From: Caballeronia sordidicola
GTDB taxonomy: Bacteria > Pseudomonadota > Gammaproteobacteria > Burkholderiales > Burkholderiaceae
Direction: 5' to 3'
Assembly (NCBI RefSeq): GCF_001544455.2
Contig: NZ_FCOC02000025.1
Location: 22,184-86,183, forward strand
DNA length: 64,000 nt
The translations under genes were made by a program, and so were the position numbers. Every line of letters starts with the position of its first letter. Position 1 is the stretch's first letter. The notes below the pieces were generated by a model. It saw only the letters and a list, made by a program, of their open reading frames with translations, made no database searches and was not told the origin of the DNA. Positions 7,527-17,185 of this stretch are shown piece after piece.

Positions 7527-9176
7527 ATGAGCCAAGTTCCCCAAAAAATAGCAGTAGACCTCACCCCGGTACTGCCAGGCGGTGAAAATGGTGGCGCCAA
7601 AATATTCGTGCTCGACTTGCTAAGTCAGTTGGCGGAGATGAGGCCAGACACGCAATTCATTCTGTTAACGCAGGCCGCATCTCACGATGAACTCGCCCAA
7701 CTCGACCGGCCCAACATGCAACGTCGCATGGTCTTGGGCGCACTGACAGCGAATTCCGGTCGCTCGCGCCTGAAGAACCTCGCCGGACGCGTTATGCCGA
7801 AAATACCCGCGAGGTTCCAGCGGATTCTCAGCCGGGGGATTTATCGGCTTAACACGAGGCTCAAGCGCCGTGGGACTGAAGGACTTTTGCGCCGGCTCGG
7901 CGTCGACCTGCTTTTCTGTCCGTTTACCGCGCCAACGTATTTCGAACCCCGCATTCCCACGGTCTGCACGATCTACGATCTGCAATACAAGACCTATCCT
8001 GAATTCTTCACCCCGGAGGACGTTGCGCAACGAGCCCAGACTTTTTTAGACGCAGCACGCCGAGCCAATGCGCTGGCCGCCATCTCCGACTACTCGCGCC
8101 AGTCTGCGATCGATCATGGCGACCTGGAGCCGGACCACATTCGAACGATCCACTTGCGCATGGCTCACCGGATCGCACCTGACGCATCGCAAAGCACGCA
8201 GGTACTGGATCGTCTCGAACTCACGCGCCAGAGGTATCTCGTCTTTCCGGCAAATTTTTGGAAGCACAAGAACCATGAAATGTTGCTGACAGCGTTCGGC
8301 ATGGCGTGCAGGGAAGGCGGACTCGGTCCTTATATCAAGCTCGTCTGCACGGGTGCGCCGGGTGCGCGACGCGACTGGTTGAAGCGGGCCGCTTGCGCCC
8401 TGAATTTGAGCGATCGGATCATCTTTCCAGGCTATCTGCCGAATGAGGAACTGGCCACGTTGATCTCTTGCTCTAGTGGCGTCGTTTTTCCATCGCTTTA
8501 CGAAGGGTTTGGCCTGCCAGTGATCGAGGCCATGACGGCGGCCGTGCCTGTAGCTTGCAGCAACACGACCTCGCTTCCTGAAGTCGCGGCAGACGCCGCC
8601 ATCATGTTCGATCCGCGCATTCCGGAGCAAATTGCCGCGGCCATGGTTGCTCTCGTCACAGACGAATCCTTACGCGCAAAGTTGGTTGAAGCCGGACGGC
8701 GACGCGTCGATGAATTCTCGGATTCGAAACGCATGGCGAACGAATACTGGGATCTGTTTGTCTCTGCACTGGCGAATTCGAGACACGAGAACCTGATTAC
8801 TGGCGTGCACGTGGACGGCTGGGTCGGGGAAAATCTGAGAATCCAGACTGCCCCGCTCCTTGGAGCCCGCAGTGTGGAGGTGACGCTCCTCGCGCCCGAA
8901 TGGGCACCGCAGCGCTCGGTTACGGTTCAGCGTTTTCGTGAAGGTAAGCCGGATGGCGATGCAGTCAGGATCAAGCGTGGATCAGAAATAATACTGTCAT
9001 TACCCATGGACGGCGCAGGCGGATTTTACGAGCTACAGATCAGGCCTACCTTCGTTCCCGCTCGCCACAAGCTCGGCAACGATCAGCGCGAGCTGTCCGC
9101 AATGTTGCAACGCTGCAGTATCCTTGCCGACGGCAACACTCCCATCGAATTGTTCCCAGAGAAGGTTTCTGCATGA
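7527..9176 (+). CDS. GT4-family glycosyltransferase with extra C-terminal domain
   Basis: This cytoplasmic, probably retaining glycosyltransferase has a GT-B fold and 549 residues. The N-terminal domain begins with IAVDLTPVLPGGENGGAK. The donor-binding half has ANFWKHKNHEMLL, IIFPGYLPNEELA and the family EX7E motif EGFGLPVIEAM. About 130 residues beyond the usual GT4 end (roughly 420-549) form a beta-rich region with no motif I recognise. The gene starts 6 bases after the coiled-coil methyltransferase gene and overlaps the next at ATGA, so it is co-transcribed with the export genes. The nearby manC suggests a GDP-mannose-type donor, but donor and linkage are not determinable. Confidence 0.88.
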   Translation: MSQVPQKIAVDLTPVLPGGENGGAKIFVLDLLSQLAEMRPDTQFILLTQAASHDELAQLDRPNMQRRMVLGALTANSGRSRLKNLAGRVMPKIPARFQRILSRGIYRLNTRLKRRGTEGLLRRLGVDLLFCPFTAPTYFEPRIPTVCTIYDLQYKTYPEFFTPEDVAQRAQTFLDAARRANALAAISDYSRQSAIDHGDLEPDHIRTIHLRMAHRIAPDASQSTQVLDRLELTRQRYLVFPANFWKHKNHEMLLTAFGMACREGGLGPYIKLVCTGAPGARRDWLKRAACALNLSDRIIFPGYLPNEELATLISCSSGVVFPSLYEGFGLPVIEAMTAAVPVACSNTTSLPEVAADAAIMFDPRIPEQIAAAMVALVTDESLRAKLVEAGRRRVDEFSDSKRMANEYWDLFVSALANSRHENLITGVHVDGWVGENLRIQTAPLLGARSVEVTLLAPEWAPQRSVTVQRFREGKPDGDAVRIKRGSEIILSLPMDGAGGFYELQIRPTFVPARHKLGNDQRELSAMLQRCSILADGNTPIELFPEKVSA

Positions 9177-10027
9177 AAGTCAGCGTCGTCACTCCCTCTT
9201 ATAACCAGGGGCAATTTATTGAACGCACGCTTCAAAGCGTCGCGTCGCAAACGGGCGCGGAGATCGAGCACGTCGTGTTCGACGGCGGTAGTACGGACTC
9301 GACAGTCTCTGTTCTGGAGGCGTTCAAGCCGCCGGTGCGCTGGGTATCGAAGAAGGACAAAGGACAAACCGATGCCGTCAACCAAGGGATCGCCGCGACC
9401 GACGGCGAGATCATTGGCTGGCTGAATTCTGACGATGTCTATTACCCGGGTGCGATTGCTAAAGTAGTGGCTTTCTTTGAACAGCATCCGGAAATCGACG
9501 TGGTCTACGGACTGGCTGATCACATCAATCTGGAAGATCATGCTTTTGAAGCCTATCCGACAGAGGACTGGAATCTCGATCGATTGAAGGAAACGTGCTT
9601 CATCTGCCAGCCGGCACTATTTTTCCGCCGGCGTGTCGTCGACCAGCACGGCTCTCTTGACGAGTCGCTAAACTACTGCATGGACTACGGATACTGGTTA
9701 CGGCTTGGAAAAGCCGGTGTCCGCTTCGCGCTGCTCCATGAAAAGCTCGCCGGCTCCCGCCTTTACGCCGATAACAAGACACTCGGCGCACGAATTAAGG
9801 TTCATGCGGAGATCAACGATATGTTCGTCAAGTTGTTCGGTACAGTCCCGGATCGGTGGTTGTTCAATTATGCTCATGCGGTGGTCGAGAAACGGCATAC
9901 GCGCGAAATCGCCGGGAATAAGTTCGCATTGCGAGTCGGCGCCGCGGCGGTCGCCGCCGCGCTTAAGTGGAACCACACAGTCTCGCGCGGAATGATAAAG
10001 TCGATTTACTCGTGGGTTCTGAAGTAA
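9173..10027 (+). CDS. GT2-family glycosyltransferase
   Basis: This 284-residue GT-A fold, inverting transferase begins with VSVVTPSYNQGQFIERTL. It shows EHVVFDGGSTDST and the metal/donor DxD region GWLNSDDVYYPGAI, which are hallmarks of family GT2. The second half includes CMDYGYWLRLGKAG, which is commonly seen in O-antigen GT2 enzymes. It overlaps the preceding GT4 gene and is the last gene of the + strand block. The following gene is convergent. It probably adds one backbone or side-chain residue in the cytoplasm before Wzm/Wzt export. Its relative at 28139 has a similar N-terminal pattern. Confidence 0.88.
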   Translation: MKVSVVTPSYNQGQFIERTLQSVASQTGAEIEHVVFDGGSTDSTVSVLEAFKPPVRWVSKKDKGQTDAVNQGIAATDGEIIGWLNSDDVYYPGAIAKVVAFFEQHPEIDVVYGLADHINLEDHAFEAYPTEDWNLDRLKETCFICQPALFFRRRVVDQHGSLDESLNYCMDYGYWLRLGKAGVRFALLHEKLAGSRLYADNKTLGARIKVHAEINDMFVKLFGTVPDRWLFNYAHAVVEKRHTREIAGNKFALRVGAAAVAAALKWNHTVSRGMIKSIYSWVLK

Positions 10028-10173
10028 TCCGCACAAACGGGAAACGACGATACCGCACCGATCTCCTCTTGTTATGTGACACCGGAACCCCCCTTGGCCG
10101 GGGGCTCTCTCGCTTCCGAGCCTCAGATTCGCTAAAGTCACCCTCGGCTGCCAAACACTTCCGGGCAGCCTGA

Positions 10174-12165
10174 TCAAAAAATATCGAACTCGCGATTGTC
10201 ATTGGAGCGATTGAGCGGATCGGTATAAAACCACGCGACACCCTCCTGCAATGGACTTATCACCAGCTTGTATCGGCCAGGCGTAACCGGCGCCTTTATG
10301 GTCATGGTGATTTTTGCTACGTCCCCCGGCTGCATGGGCTCAGGAAAAATAGCGCGATCGCCGTACATGGCCACACTATCTTTCTGATCAATCCATGCAT
10401 AACTCAAATCCACTATCTTGTTCGACGCCGGGCTAACTTCAATTGGCCAAATTTGTTTTCCGGTGTTTTGAATCAATATTGCCAGCTGGTAGCCTTGTCC
10501 CGCCTTCAAACGTTGCGGCAACGTAATGGGACCTACTCGATATGACGGGTCAGCAATAATCGATGCAGAGTCAGATTTAGCCGGTTCACGATCCTTTAAC
10601 ATGACATCGTAGCCGGTATATTCGCGAGCCTCGGAGACATATGACGCGCAGGCTGACCCCTTCGCAATGCACAACTTAGTCCAATCCCAAAGCGTCCACC
10701 GAGGCAATGCCCAGTCTGACCCACTGCGAAATACATCCTGATAAGAGGGCGACAACAGCGGCGGCCGGGATACAACGTCCTGAAAAGGCGTGTACACAAC
10801 AAGATCTCCGACGCCCGGAGGATAGGATGCGTTATCTTTGAAACCATAGATCGAACTGACCAAGGCGTTTGTGGTGGGTTCAGTAACGCGGACCTTCCAC
10901 ATCGAATCGGAAAGTCCGACATAGCGAAAGAAACGCTGCAAGCTGATGACGATCTCGATCCGGCTGCCGAAGCTGCTTCCGACAAGCACGAGATTGCGCG
11001 GACTCCCGTCATTTTTCGGATGCGAGGCAATCCAGTCCGTAGTCGCATTTACGAACCGCTGATAGTTGTTTGCGACCTGCCTGACCGTCTGAATATCCGA
11101 GAACGCAACCGTCGCATTATTCGCCGCCAGTAAAGCGATAATGGCCCCCACCCAAGTTCGCGCCCGTTTAGCCGGCGTTGAAGCAAGCACCCCAGCGGCC
11201 CCGCACAGCCCAAAGCCATAGGCCGGCAGGAAATAATAGGATGAATACATCTTCAGCATGAGGAAGACGCAGGCGTATGCGGACGCTGTCAGAAGAAACG
11301 AGTCGTACAGTGTCTGCCTCTGCGGCTGCCTAATAATCGTCCACAGGCGGATAGCTGCTATCGGCAAAACCACGAACACAACGACAGGATCGTTTTGCGC
11401 AAAAGTCCGAATAGCATCCCAGATACCTATCTGATGAATGCTGATGTACGAGTCGCCCGCACCGATCCCGCGCCACCATACGTACCAGCCCAGATAGGCC
11501 AGTGCGGTCGCAATCAATAGGTAGGGATACAACGGAATTGGGCATTCCTTGCGGAGGCGATACCGCTGTAACTCGGCGGCCCCTAGTACGAGCGCCATCG
11601 TGAAGATGACCTCCTTGTAAAAGAATCCCGCCACCAGTGCGACGACTCCGATGCCAACAAAGACAACATGCTTGCGCGAATACGCCGCGGTCTGATCGCG
11701 GCGCATTAAAGCGGCAATTAGAATCAGTGTAAGAAGGAGGTCGTTCAATTCTCCGACCAACAAGCGTACCGAAGAATCCGCAAAGGCGATGGAAAAAAAC
11801 GTAGCACTCCAGGTTGCAGCGACAAACCATGCCGAGACACCCGTTTGGGTGAGGCAATAGAGCAGCAGCGCTCCGCATGCCGCTGTCTTGAGGGCCTCGA
11901 TCAGATGAAACAGCCATGACGAGGGTCCGAAAACGGCTGATACCAATGCGTATTCCTGCGCGGTCGCTGGAAAAAATCGACCTAAACGACGATCGATATA
12001 CAGATCGAACCTTTTACCCTGGAAGAGATTGATCAGGAAGTGATGATCATCGATCGGGCTGAGGCCTTTAATGCTAAGGATGAGCATGAAAACCGCTGCA
12101 GTGCCCGAGGCACAATATGCAATGAGCGCTGTCCAACCCAGATTTTTACCTATTCTGATATTCAT
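10174..12165 (-). CDS. Polytopic membrane protein with Ig-like C-terminal domain (GT-C-like)
   Basis: This 663-residue protein has roughly ten hydrophobic segments in residues 10-370, an acidic loop SPIDDHHF after the first segment as in many GT-C glycosyltransferases, and then a soluble part of nearly 300 residues. The last 110 residues resemble the Ig-like module found in polysaccharide-cluster proteins: VDLSYAWID, an FPEPMQPGD turn, and PGRYKLVISPLQEGVAWF. Topology suggests the C-terminus lies in the periplasm, where it could bind glycan. The enzymatic role is inferred only from layout and neighbourhood. It is divergent from the methyltransferase gene at 12389 and convergent with the upstream GT2 gene. 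Confidence 0.7.
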   Translation of the reverse strand: MNIRIGKNLGWTALIAYCASGTAAVFMLILSIKGLSPIDDHHFLINLFQGKRFDLYIDRRLGRFFPATAQEYALVSAVFGPSSWLFHLIEALKTAACGALLLYCLTQTGVSAWFVAATWSATFFSIAFADSSVRLLVGELNDLLLTLILIAALMRRDQTAAYSRKHVVFVGIGVVALVAGFFYKEVIFTMALVLGAAELQRYRLRKECPIPLYPYLLIATALAYLGWYVWWRGIGAGDSYISIHQIGIWDAIRTFAQNDPVVVFVVLPIAAIRLWTIIRQPQRQTLYDSFLLTASAYACVFLMLKMYSSYYFLPAYGFGLCGAAGVLASTPAKRARTWVGAIIALLAANNATVAFSDIQTVRQVANNYQRFVNATTDWIASHPKNDGSPRNLVLVGSSFGSRIEIVISLQRFFRYVGLSDSMWKVRVTEPTTNALVSSIYGFKDNASYPPGVGDLVVYTPFQDVVSRPPLLSPSYQDVFRSGSDWALPRWTLWDWTKLCIAKGSACASYVSEAREYTGYDVMLKDREPAKSDSASIIADPSYRVGPITLPQRLKAGQGYQLAILIQNTGKQIWPIEVSPASNKIVDLSYAWIDQKDSVAMYGDRAIFPEPMQPGDVAKITMTIKAPVTPGRYKLVISPLQEGVAWFYTDPLNRSNDNREFDIF

Positions 12166-12388
12166 GAGTTTGTGTAAAGGCTATTGTTAAGCCGGGTGGA
12201 TGTTACAGCTTTTTACAGGCGAATTGGACGGTATTTGGTAGTTATCTCCATACGGGCCACAGCGCGAGGTCCATGATTTTATTGCATCGTTTTGTTATGA
12301 TCTTGCGTTATGTTGGCAATGTGCGAACCAGATTTAGACCCTCTGCTCTCCTCCGAACAACCTTAAGCCAACATCGTAGTGAAGACAC

Positions 12389-13675
12389 ATGGCAAAAGCT
12401 GACGAAATTGATTACATCAAGAAAGTTGCGCAGGTAGAAGCGTTCTCCACCGATGACTTCATGGACTATCTTGCACGCAAACCATTCTCGGACGAACGGT
12501 GCGGCGAATATCTGATGGACATTGCGCAAGTGATGAGGCTTCTTCCTGCCCCGCCCGCCAAACTGCTGGACGTTGGTGTTGGAAGCGGATGGACAAGCGA
12601 ACTGTTCGCCAGTCGCGGCTACGAGGTGCTGGGGCTCGATATCAGCCCCGACATGATCGAACTTGCCAACCGCCGGGCGCGTGATGGTCTTTCGTTCCAG
12701 GTCTGCGATTACGAGGCAGGCACCGTTCCCACCGGTTTCGATGTAGCCGTAATCTACGATTCACTCCATCACGCCGACGATGAGTTCAAGGTCGTAAAGA
12801 ATATCTTCGCCGCGCTCAACGACGGCGGGATTCTAGTCACTGTTGAACCGGGCGCTGGTCACTCGACCACCGAAGACAGCATTGCGGTCATGAAAAAATA
12901 CGGCACGACTGAAAAGGATATGCCGTGGTCGTTGCAGCAAAAATTGATGCAGCGGGCGGGTTTTGGAAGCGTCGGACAGTATCTTCGCCTGACACAGATG
13001 CCGCTCACCGAAATCAGCAGTACGGACGGTTCGCTAGAGCAAGTGCGGCATGCCATTTCGCTTGCTTACGAGACATCGACCGGATTAACGAGCATCGCTG
13101 TTGCAAAAAAAATTACCGAGTTTGTTGAACCTCCAGACGCGCAGTCCGAAAGAAGTAAGGCGCTGCTGGACCTGTCCGAGGCACTCAAAAGAAATTTGGA
13201 CCCTCGGCCGGCAATCGCTCTACCCGCATTCGACCCACAGGCATTCGACGCCGCGATGACGGCGCAACTGTCTGCTATAGAACGGAGTGCTGCCGTACTT
13301 CACCGGCGGTTCGAGCAATTGGACCAGCGGGTAGCCGGGATCGACAAACAGCAGGGCTTGACTATTGAAGCCGTCGCTGTCGAACAACGCGAAGGGCTTC
13401 ACCACGTATTGAGCACGTTGAATCAGGTGCGGGGAGAGTTCGATGAATTGAAAGAAGCGATGCGCGTCATGTCGGGCACGGAAATCACCGAACTGAAGGC
13501 TGCCCTCTGGCAACTGAGATCTGTTGATTCCATCGAAATCAAAGACAGCATCAAGGCTTTCCGAATTGAAATCGCGATCAATCTCACGCGCAAATTCAGG
13601 ATGCTCGCGGGCGGCATCGCAGCGATCGCGCTCGGCGTAGCTGTTATGTTGGCAGTCGGCTTCCACTGGATCTGA
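12389..13675 (+). CDS. SAM-dependent methyltransferase with coiled coil and C-terminal membrane anchor
   Basis: This 428-residue protein has an N-terminal class I methyltransferase with LLDVGVGSGWTSELF (DVGVGSG at about residues 61-67), LGLDISPDM and DVAVIYDSLHH. A central helical region (about 255-395) rich in Glu, Gln and Leu is probably a coiled coil. A single hydrophobic segment at the extreme C-terminus (about 400-426) is followed by HWI. The layout suggests a cytoplasmic methyltransferase tethered to the inner membrane by a stalk. This is unusual for the family and recalls membrane-associated O-chain terminators. It stands alone between a divergent membrane-protein gene and a degraded stretch. 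Confidence 0.83.
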   Translation: MAKADEIDYIKKVAQVEAFSTDDFMDYLARKPFSDERCGEYLMDIAQVMRLLPAPPAKLLDVGVGSGWTSELFASRGYEVLGLDISPDMIELANRRARDGLSFQVCDYEAGTVPTGFDVAVIYDSLHHADDEFKVVKNIFAALNDGGILVTVEPGAGHSTTEDSIAVMKKYGTTEKDMPWSLQQKLMQRAGFGSVGQYLRLTQMPLTEISSTDGSLEQVRHAISLAYETSTGLTSIAVAKKITEFVEPPDAQSERSKALLDLSEALKRNLDPRPAIALPAFDPQAFDAAMTAQLSAIERSAAVLHRRFEQLDQRVAGIDKQQGLTIEAVAVEQREGLHHVLSTLNQVRGEFDELKEAMRVMSGTEITELKAALWQLRSVDSIEIKDSIKAFRIEIAINLTRKFRMLAGGIAAIALGVAVMLAVGFHWI

Positions 13676-14549
13676 TCACCAAGTGCTCACTCGGCGGCAT
13701 TACGCGAACGATGATGGTTTCCCGTGACGCCTCGGTTTTACCAGCCCCGATCTCGATGCAATCGGCACCGGTGGAACAAGACTAGTCGTTGCGATGTCTT
13801 CTTCCGGGAAGTTCGAAGCCCGCCGCAGCAAGTCGTGCCAATGTACCGGATTCGGTGGCGACACCGTTACGGCATTCGCTCCATGGAGCCTCCCGATGGT
13901 TCAAACAAGAGCTTCGTGGGCGCGAAAGCACGTTCAACATCGTCGACATCATGTCTCGTACGCGCAAATAGATTGGAGCACGAAACCCCGGCGGCTCGAG
14001 TGGAATTTGGGCAGGCAAGCGAGACTTAGGAGAGGAGAACGGCGAGAGTCGCTCATCAATTTCGGGCGTTGGCACGTGGATATCCACTTTACGAAAAATC
14101 TGGCCGCACCACGGCGGGCGACGCTCAGCGCACCAGCCCAATGAGATAAATAGCTAAGCGCGAAGATGTTTCGCGTCAGTTCACGAAGGGCGAACGTCTA
14201 AGTATCGGGGCCATGGCAATAAAACTCAGATATCAAGACGGGTTTCGCATGGCTGTAAGCGAAACCATCCAAACCAGACTGGCTTTAAATTTGATCGCAC
14301 TGTTGAATGGGCAGTCGGTAACTATTCAGTACTTCCCGATGGCACCACGTTACAAACGCACGGATGTCGACAGCAGTCACATGCGCGACGCAACGCTCCT
14401 TGGCCTTGGTCGCCGGATTAACGTCCCTCCTGTACGAGAGCGGTCCAGTGCGAGAAACCAACGCTAGCGACCAGTTGCGGCTCCGCGCAAACTACAATGT
14501 AGTCACTTAGTTATAATACCAAAATGTGTAACCTACCTTTTTACTTCCC
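13676..14549. other. Degraded stretch without a recognisable gene
   Basis: Short overlapping open frames exist on both strands (for example 13782-14141 and 14213-14467), but none shows a known motif, a convincing ribosome site or consistent coding character. The stretch lies between a methyltransferase gene and an IS remnant and is best read as decayed accessory DNA. A TATAAT box occurs at 14511-14516 in front of the next small ORF, without a clear -35. Confidence 0.5.
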
Positions 14550-14837
14550 ATGACCGATGCAGTCATAACAACTCCCACCGAAGACGCACCGATTCGTTCT
14601 AATTATCCGGTTTGTGATCCAACCGCCTTTCCGCGGTACGTAGTCAGCTTCTATGGCGGCGGTAACATGGTTGTTAGCAAAGCGGAATACAACGCTTGGG
14701 AAGGAATTGAATCCACTCATCGATATATTCAGCATATTGCGTTCCCCGGTTGCAACATGCGATTGCAACATGAAGGAAAATTTTTGCCTGAATACGAGGA
14801 GCGGGTGTTTCCTTCGAGATCTGGGGAGACGCTCTAG
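14550..14837 (+). CDS. Hypothetical small protein
   Basis: This 95-residue ORF starts at ATG 14550, behind a TATAAT-like box at 14511-14516. The product has no signal peptide or membrane segment and no family that I recognise. Its most regular part is FPRYVVSFYGGGNMVVSKAEYNAWE. It sits in an otherwise decayed region beside a transposase fragment, so it may be a real accessory gene, the remains of a longer one, or chance. Confidence is low because the ribosome-binding site is not evident. Confidence 0.35.
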   Translation: MTDAVITTPTEDAPIRSNYPVCDPTAFPRYVVSFYGGGNMVVSKAEYNAWEGIESTHRYIQHIAFPGCNMRLQHEGKFLPEYEERVFPSRSGETL

Positions 14838-15056
14838 TCGTCTGAGCATACGACTGGGTCATGGTCGGTGGACTTGGCTTATTACTACAGCCGTAGATAT
14901 GCCGAGGGCACGCCGCCGCGTCGTCGGTAATGGCATTGCCGGGCGCGGTACTGGTGTCGACGCCGCCATATTGACCGCGACATCAAATGCTCAATGGAGT
15001 GGAGCGTTCGCCACATCAGTCGACACAGTAACCGGCGGATCTGCTGGACGCTGAAT

Positions 15057-15351
15057 GGCAGTGAACCTTCCGCTGTTTTTTGGCCTGTGCCCTCAAGCCA
15101 GCAAGCGCCGCGTGCGCCAGCAACGCCAGCGTGATGTGACGGTACCAGCCCTGCCAGCGACGCACCTCATGTTGTCGAGGCCGCATTCGCCCTTGGCGGC
15201 CTCAAATCCAACCTCGATTTCCCTTCGGCTGCCGGCGACGTTGACCCGCGTCTGGCGGGTACCCTTGGTACGGAGTACGTAGACGACGTAATAGGCGTGT
15301 TCACGGGTATCATGCGTATTTCGTGGAAGCTGGACACGCGTTTCGCGTGAA
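15057..15351 (-). pseudogene. Remnant of an IS701-like transposase (C-terminal fragment, frameshifted)
   Basis: Translation of the minus strand gives HAYYVVYVLRTKGTR, then IEVGFEAAKGECGL, and, after a frame change near 15170, HEVRRWQGWYRHITLALLAH. This series is typical of the C-terminal half of IS701-type DDE transposases, where FEAAKGECGLDxYEVRRW is continuous. The frame change, the missing N-terminal half and the lack of recognisable terminal inverted repeats show it is dead. It marks an old insertion or rearrangement between the methyltransferase gene and the GT-C pair. Confidence 0.7.
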
Positions 15352-15541
15352 GGCTGACAGGTGTTTCGCGCGTTCTACCCATATTGCCGAATTAAGGATT
15401 TCACCGTTTTAGAGACTTGATGTAGACTCCTCAAAAAATTTTGGCTAAGGAACACGGAAATCGCTGGGCGTGTTATTTTTATCGCGGCCCTTGCGGTTCG
15501 GACCCACGAATTCGCCGTCCAGCACGGGTGTGTGTAACACA

Positions 15542-17185
15542 ATGACCAGAAAAACAAGTCTCATAGCGCTGCTCGGATATCTTGCGCTTTCGTTTTTGCT
15601 TTATGGACGCGGGTTTGGAAATGGAGAGATATTCCAGCCCGGGGGTGACCCGATCGTATATATCTGGTGTCTGAACTGGTGGCCGTTCGCCTTGTCTCAT
15701 GGCATCAATCCATCTGTATCAGACTACATCTGGAATCCCACCGGGTTCCCAATGTGGTGGGCTAACTCGATTCCGTCTCTGGCGTTGATTTTTTCGCCTA
15801 TCACCCTCACGCTCGGCGCTGTCCGAAGTTGGAACATCATCAACTTGCTTACGCCAGCACTTAATGCTTATGCCTGTTTCCTGCTGATTCGCTACCTGAC
15901 GAAGCAGACGATACCCTCGTTCATGGCGGCGTTGATTTTTGGATTCGCTTCCTATATCACTGCCCAGCAATTAGGGCACATAAGCCTGAGTCTTGTTCCA
16001 TTTGTTCCAATGACGGTGTTATTGGTGGTGAAGCGTGCGGCGCGCGAACTCACCCGTATAGCCTATATCACGGTTATGGCATCCATGGCGATCGTGCAAT
16101 TTGGGATATCGACCGAGGTGCTCGCCAGTTCCGCCTTCTTCGGACTTGTTGCTTTTTTGATCTTTCGAGGCCGTTATCGAAATTCGCATGACCTATTCGG
16201 CCTCGCCACGGATACGGTTATTGCTAGTGTAATAGCAGTATTGGTACTCTCGCCCGCCCTCTATTACATGGCGATCGGATCGAAAGAACTGCCGAGCGTC
16301 ATCAATAGTCCGAAGATGTTCTCCGCTGACCTGCTGAACTTGCTGGTTCCAAACCCTACAATATGGCTGGGCGGCGATTCACTTCAATCGTTGGCGGCTA
16401 GGTTCACCGGAAATTTTTCGGAGCAAGGCGCTTATATTGGAATAGGGATCCTCGTAATCCTGATTCTGGCAATCCGCGCCAGCGCACAGGAACGATGGTC
16501 AAAACCTCTTTGGATTACGCTCGCGGTGACTGCGGTTTGTAGTCTGGGACCGGTCCTCTGGTTTGCCGGCATCAATACTCGAATCCCGCTCCCTTGGTTG
16601 ATATTCACTAAAGTTCCGATCATCAGGCATGCACTACCTACGCGGTTCACGCTATATGTCTCGCTAGTTATAGCGATCTACATTGGCATCTGGCTATCGA
16701 TAAGTACAGGTAGCAGGAAAGCGCGATACGCTGCCACGCTCGCCTCGCTTCTCTTTCTACTGCCCAACCCAAAATGGTTTGCGTTCGGAGATGTCACCAC
16801 ACCGGCCGCGCTCTCGAAGCTTGAGGTAATGCAGGCGCTAGGTACGAACGCAAACGCTGTCGTACTTCCCTATGGCTATCTCGGCAATTCCATGTTATGG
16901 CAACTCAACTCAGGCATGGCGTTCAAGATGGCCGGAGGATATGTAGGGTTCGTGCCGCAGTCGCAATGGAAGTACAAAGCGATGATGTATCTCTATGATG
17001 CCGAGCAAGCCCCAAACCAAGACTCCTTTAATCAGGCAGTCGCAGAATTTTGCGCGAGCAACCGTGTCACCGCGATCGTTCTTGCGCCGGGGGCCTCAAA
17101 GTATTTGGCAACGGCAGTATCGAATCTCCCTTGGCCGAAAGATGCGTATGGGGATACGACTGTTGTCAGGGTTCCTAATCTTTGA
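15542..17185 (+). CDS. GT-C-like multi-spanning membrane protein, copy 1
   Basis: This 547-residue inner-membrane protein has about ten to twelve hydrophobic segments and a final soluble part of about 110 residues. The first periplasmic loop contains GGDPIVYIWCLNWWPFAL, with the DP...W pattern common in GT-C glycosyltransferases that use polyprenyl-phosphate sugars. The ATG at 15542 is used; an in-frame upstream start at 15470 would add 24 non-hydrophobic residues unlike its paralogue. The protein aligns end to end with the next gene, also 547 residues. With gtrA/gtrB transcribed toward it, a GtrC-like role adding a lipid-linked sugar to the polymer in the periplasm is a reasonable inference. 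The donor and acceptor are unknown. Confidence 0.8.
   Translation: MTRKTSLIALLGYLALSFLLYGRGFGNGEIFQPGGDPIVYIWCLNWWPFALSHGINPSVSDYIWNPTGFPMWWANSIPSLALIFSPITLTLGAVRSWNIINLLTPALNAYACFLLIRYLTKQTIPSFMAALIFGFASYITAQQLGHISLSLVPFVPMTVLLVVKRAARELTRIAYITVMASMAIVQFGISTEVLASSAFFGLVAFLIFRGRYRNSHDLFGLATDTVIASVIAVLVLSPALYYMAIGSKELPSVINSPKMFSADLLNLLVPNPTIWLGGDSLQSLAARFTGNFSEQGAYIGIGILVILILAIRASAQERWSKPLWITLAVTAVCSLGPVLWFAGINTRIPLPWLIFTKVPIIRHALPTRFTLYVSLVIAIYIGIWLSISTGSRKARYAATLASLLFLLPNPKWFAFGDVTTPAALSKLEVMQALGTNANAVVLPYGYLGNSMLWQLNSGMAFKMAGGYVGFVPQSQWKYKAMMYLYDAEQAPNQDSFNQAVAEFCASNRVTAIVLAPGASKYLATAVSNLPWPKDAYGDTTVVRVPNL

Noticed and set aside
10148..10172. Hairpin GGCTGCC...GGCAGCC next to the end of the membrane-protein gene
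   Set aside because: No T run on either strand at the right side, so not called a terminator.
13782..14141. Minus-strand ORF of 119 codons and overlapping + strand ORFs
   Set aside because: Several frames are open at once with no motif, ribosome site or consistent codon bias, which is typical of decayed DNA.
14213..14467. 84-codon + strand ORF
   Set aside because: No recognisable family, no ribosome site, and located in a degraded stretch; not supportable as a gene.
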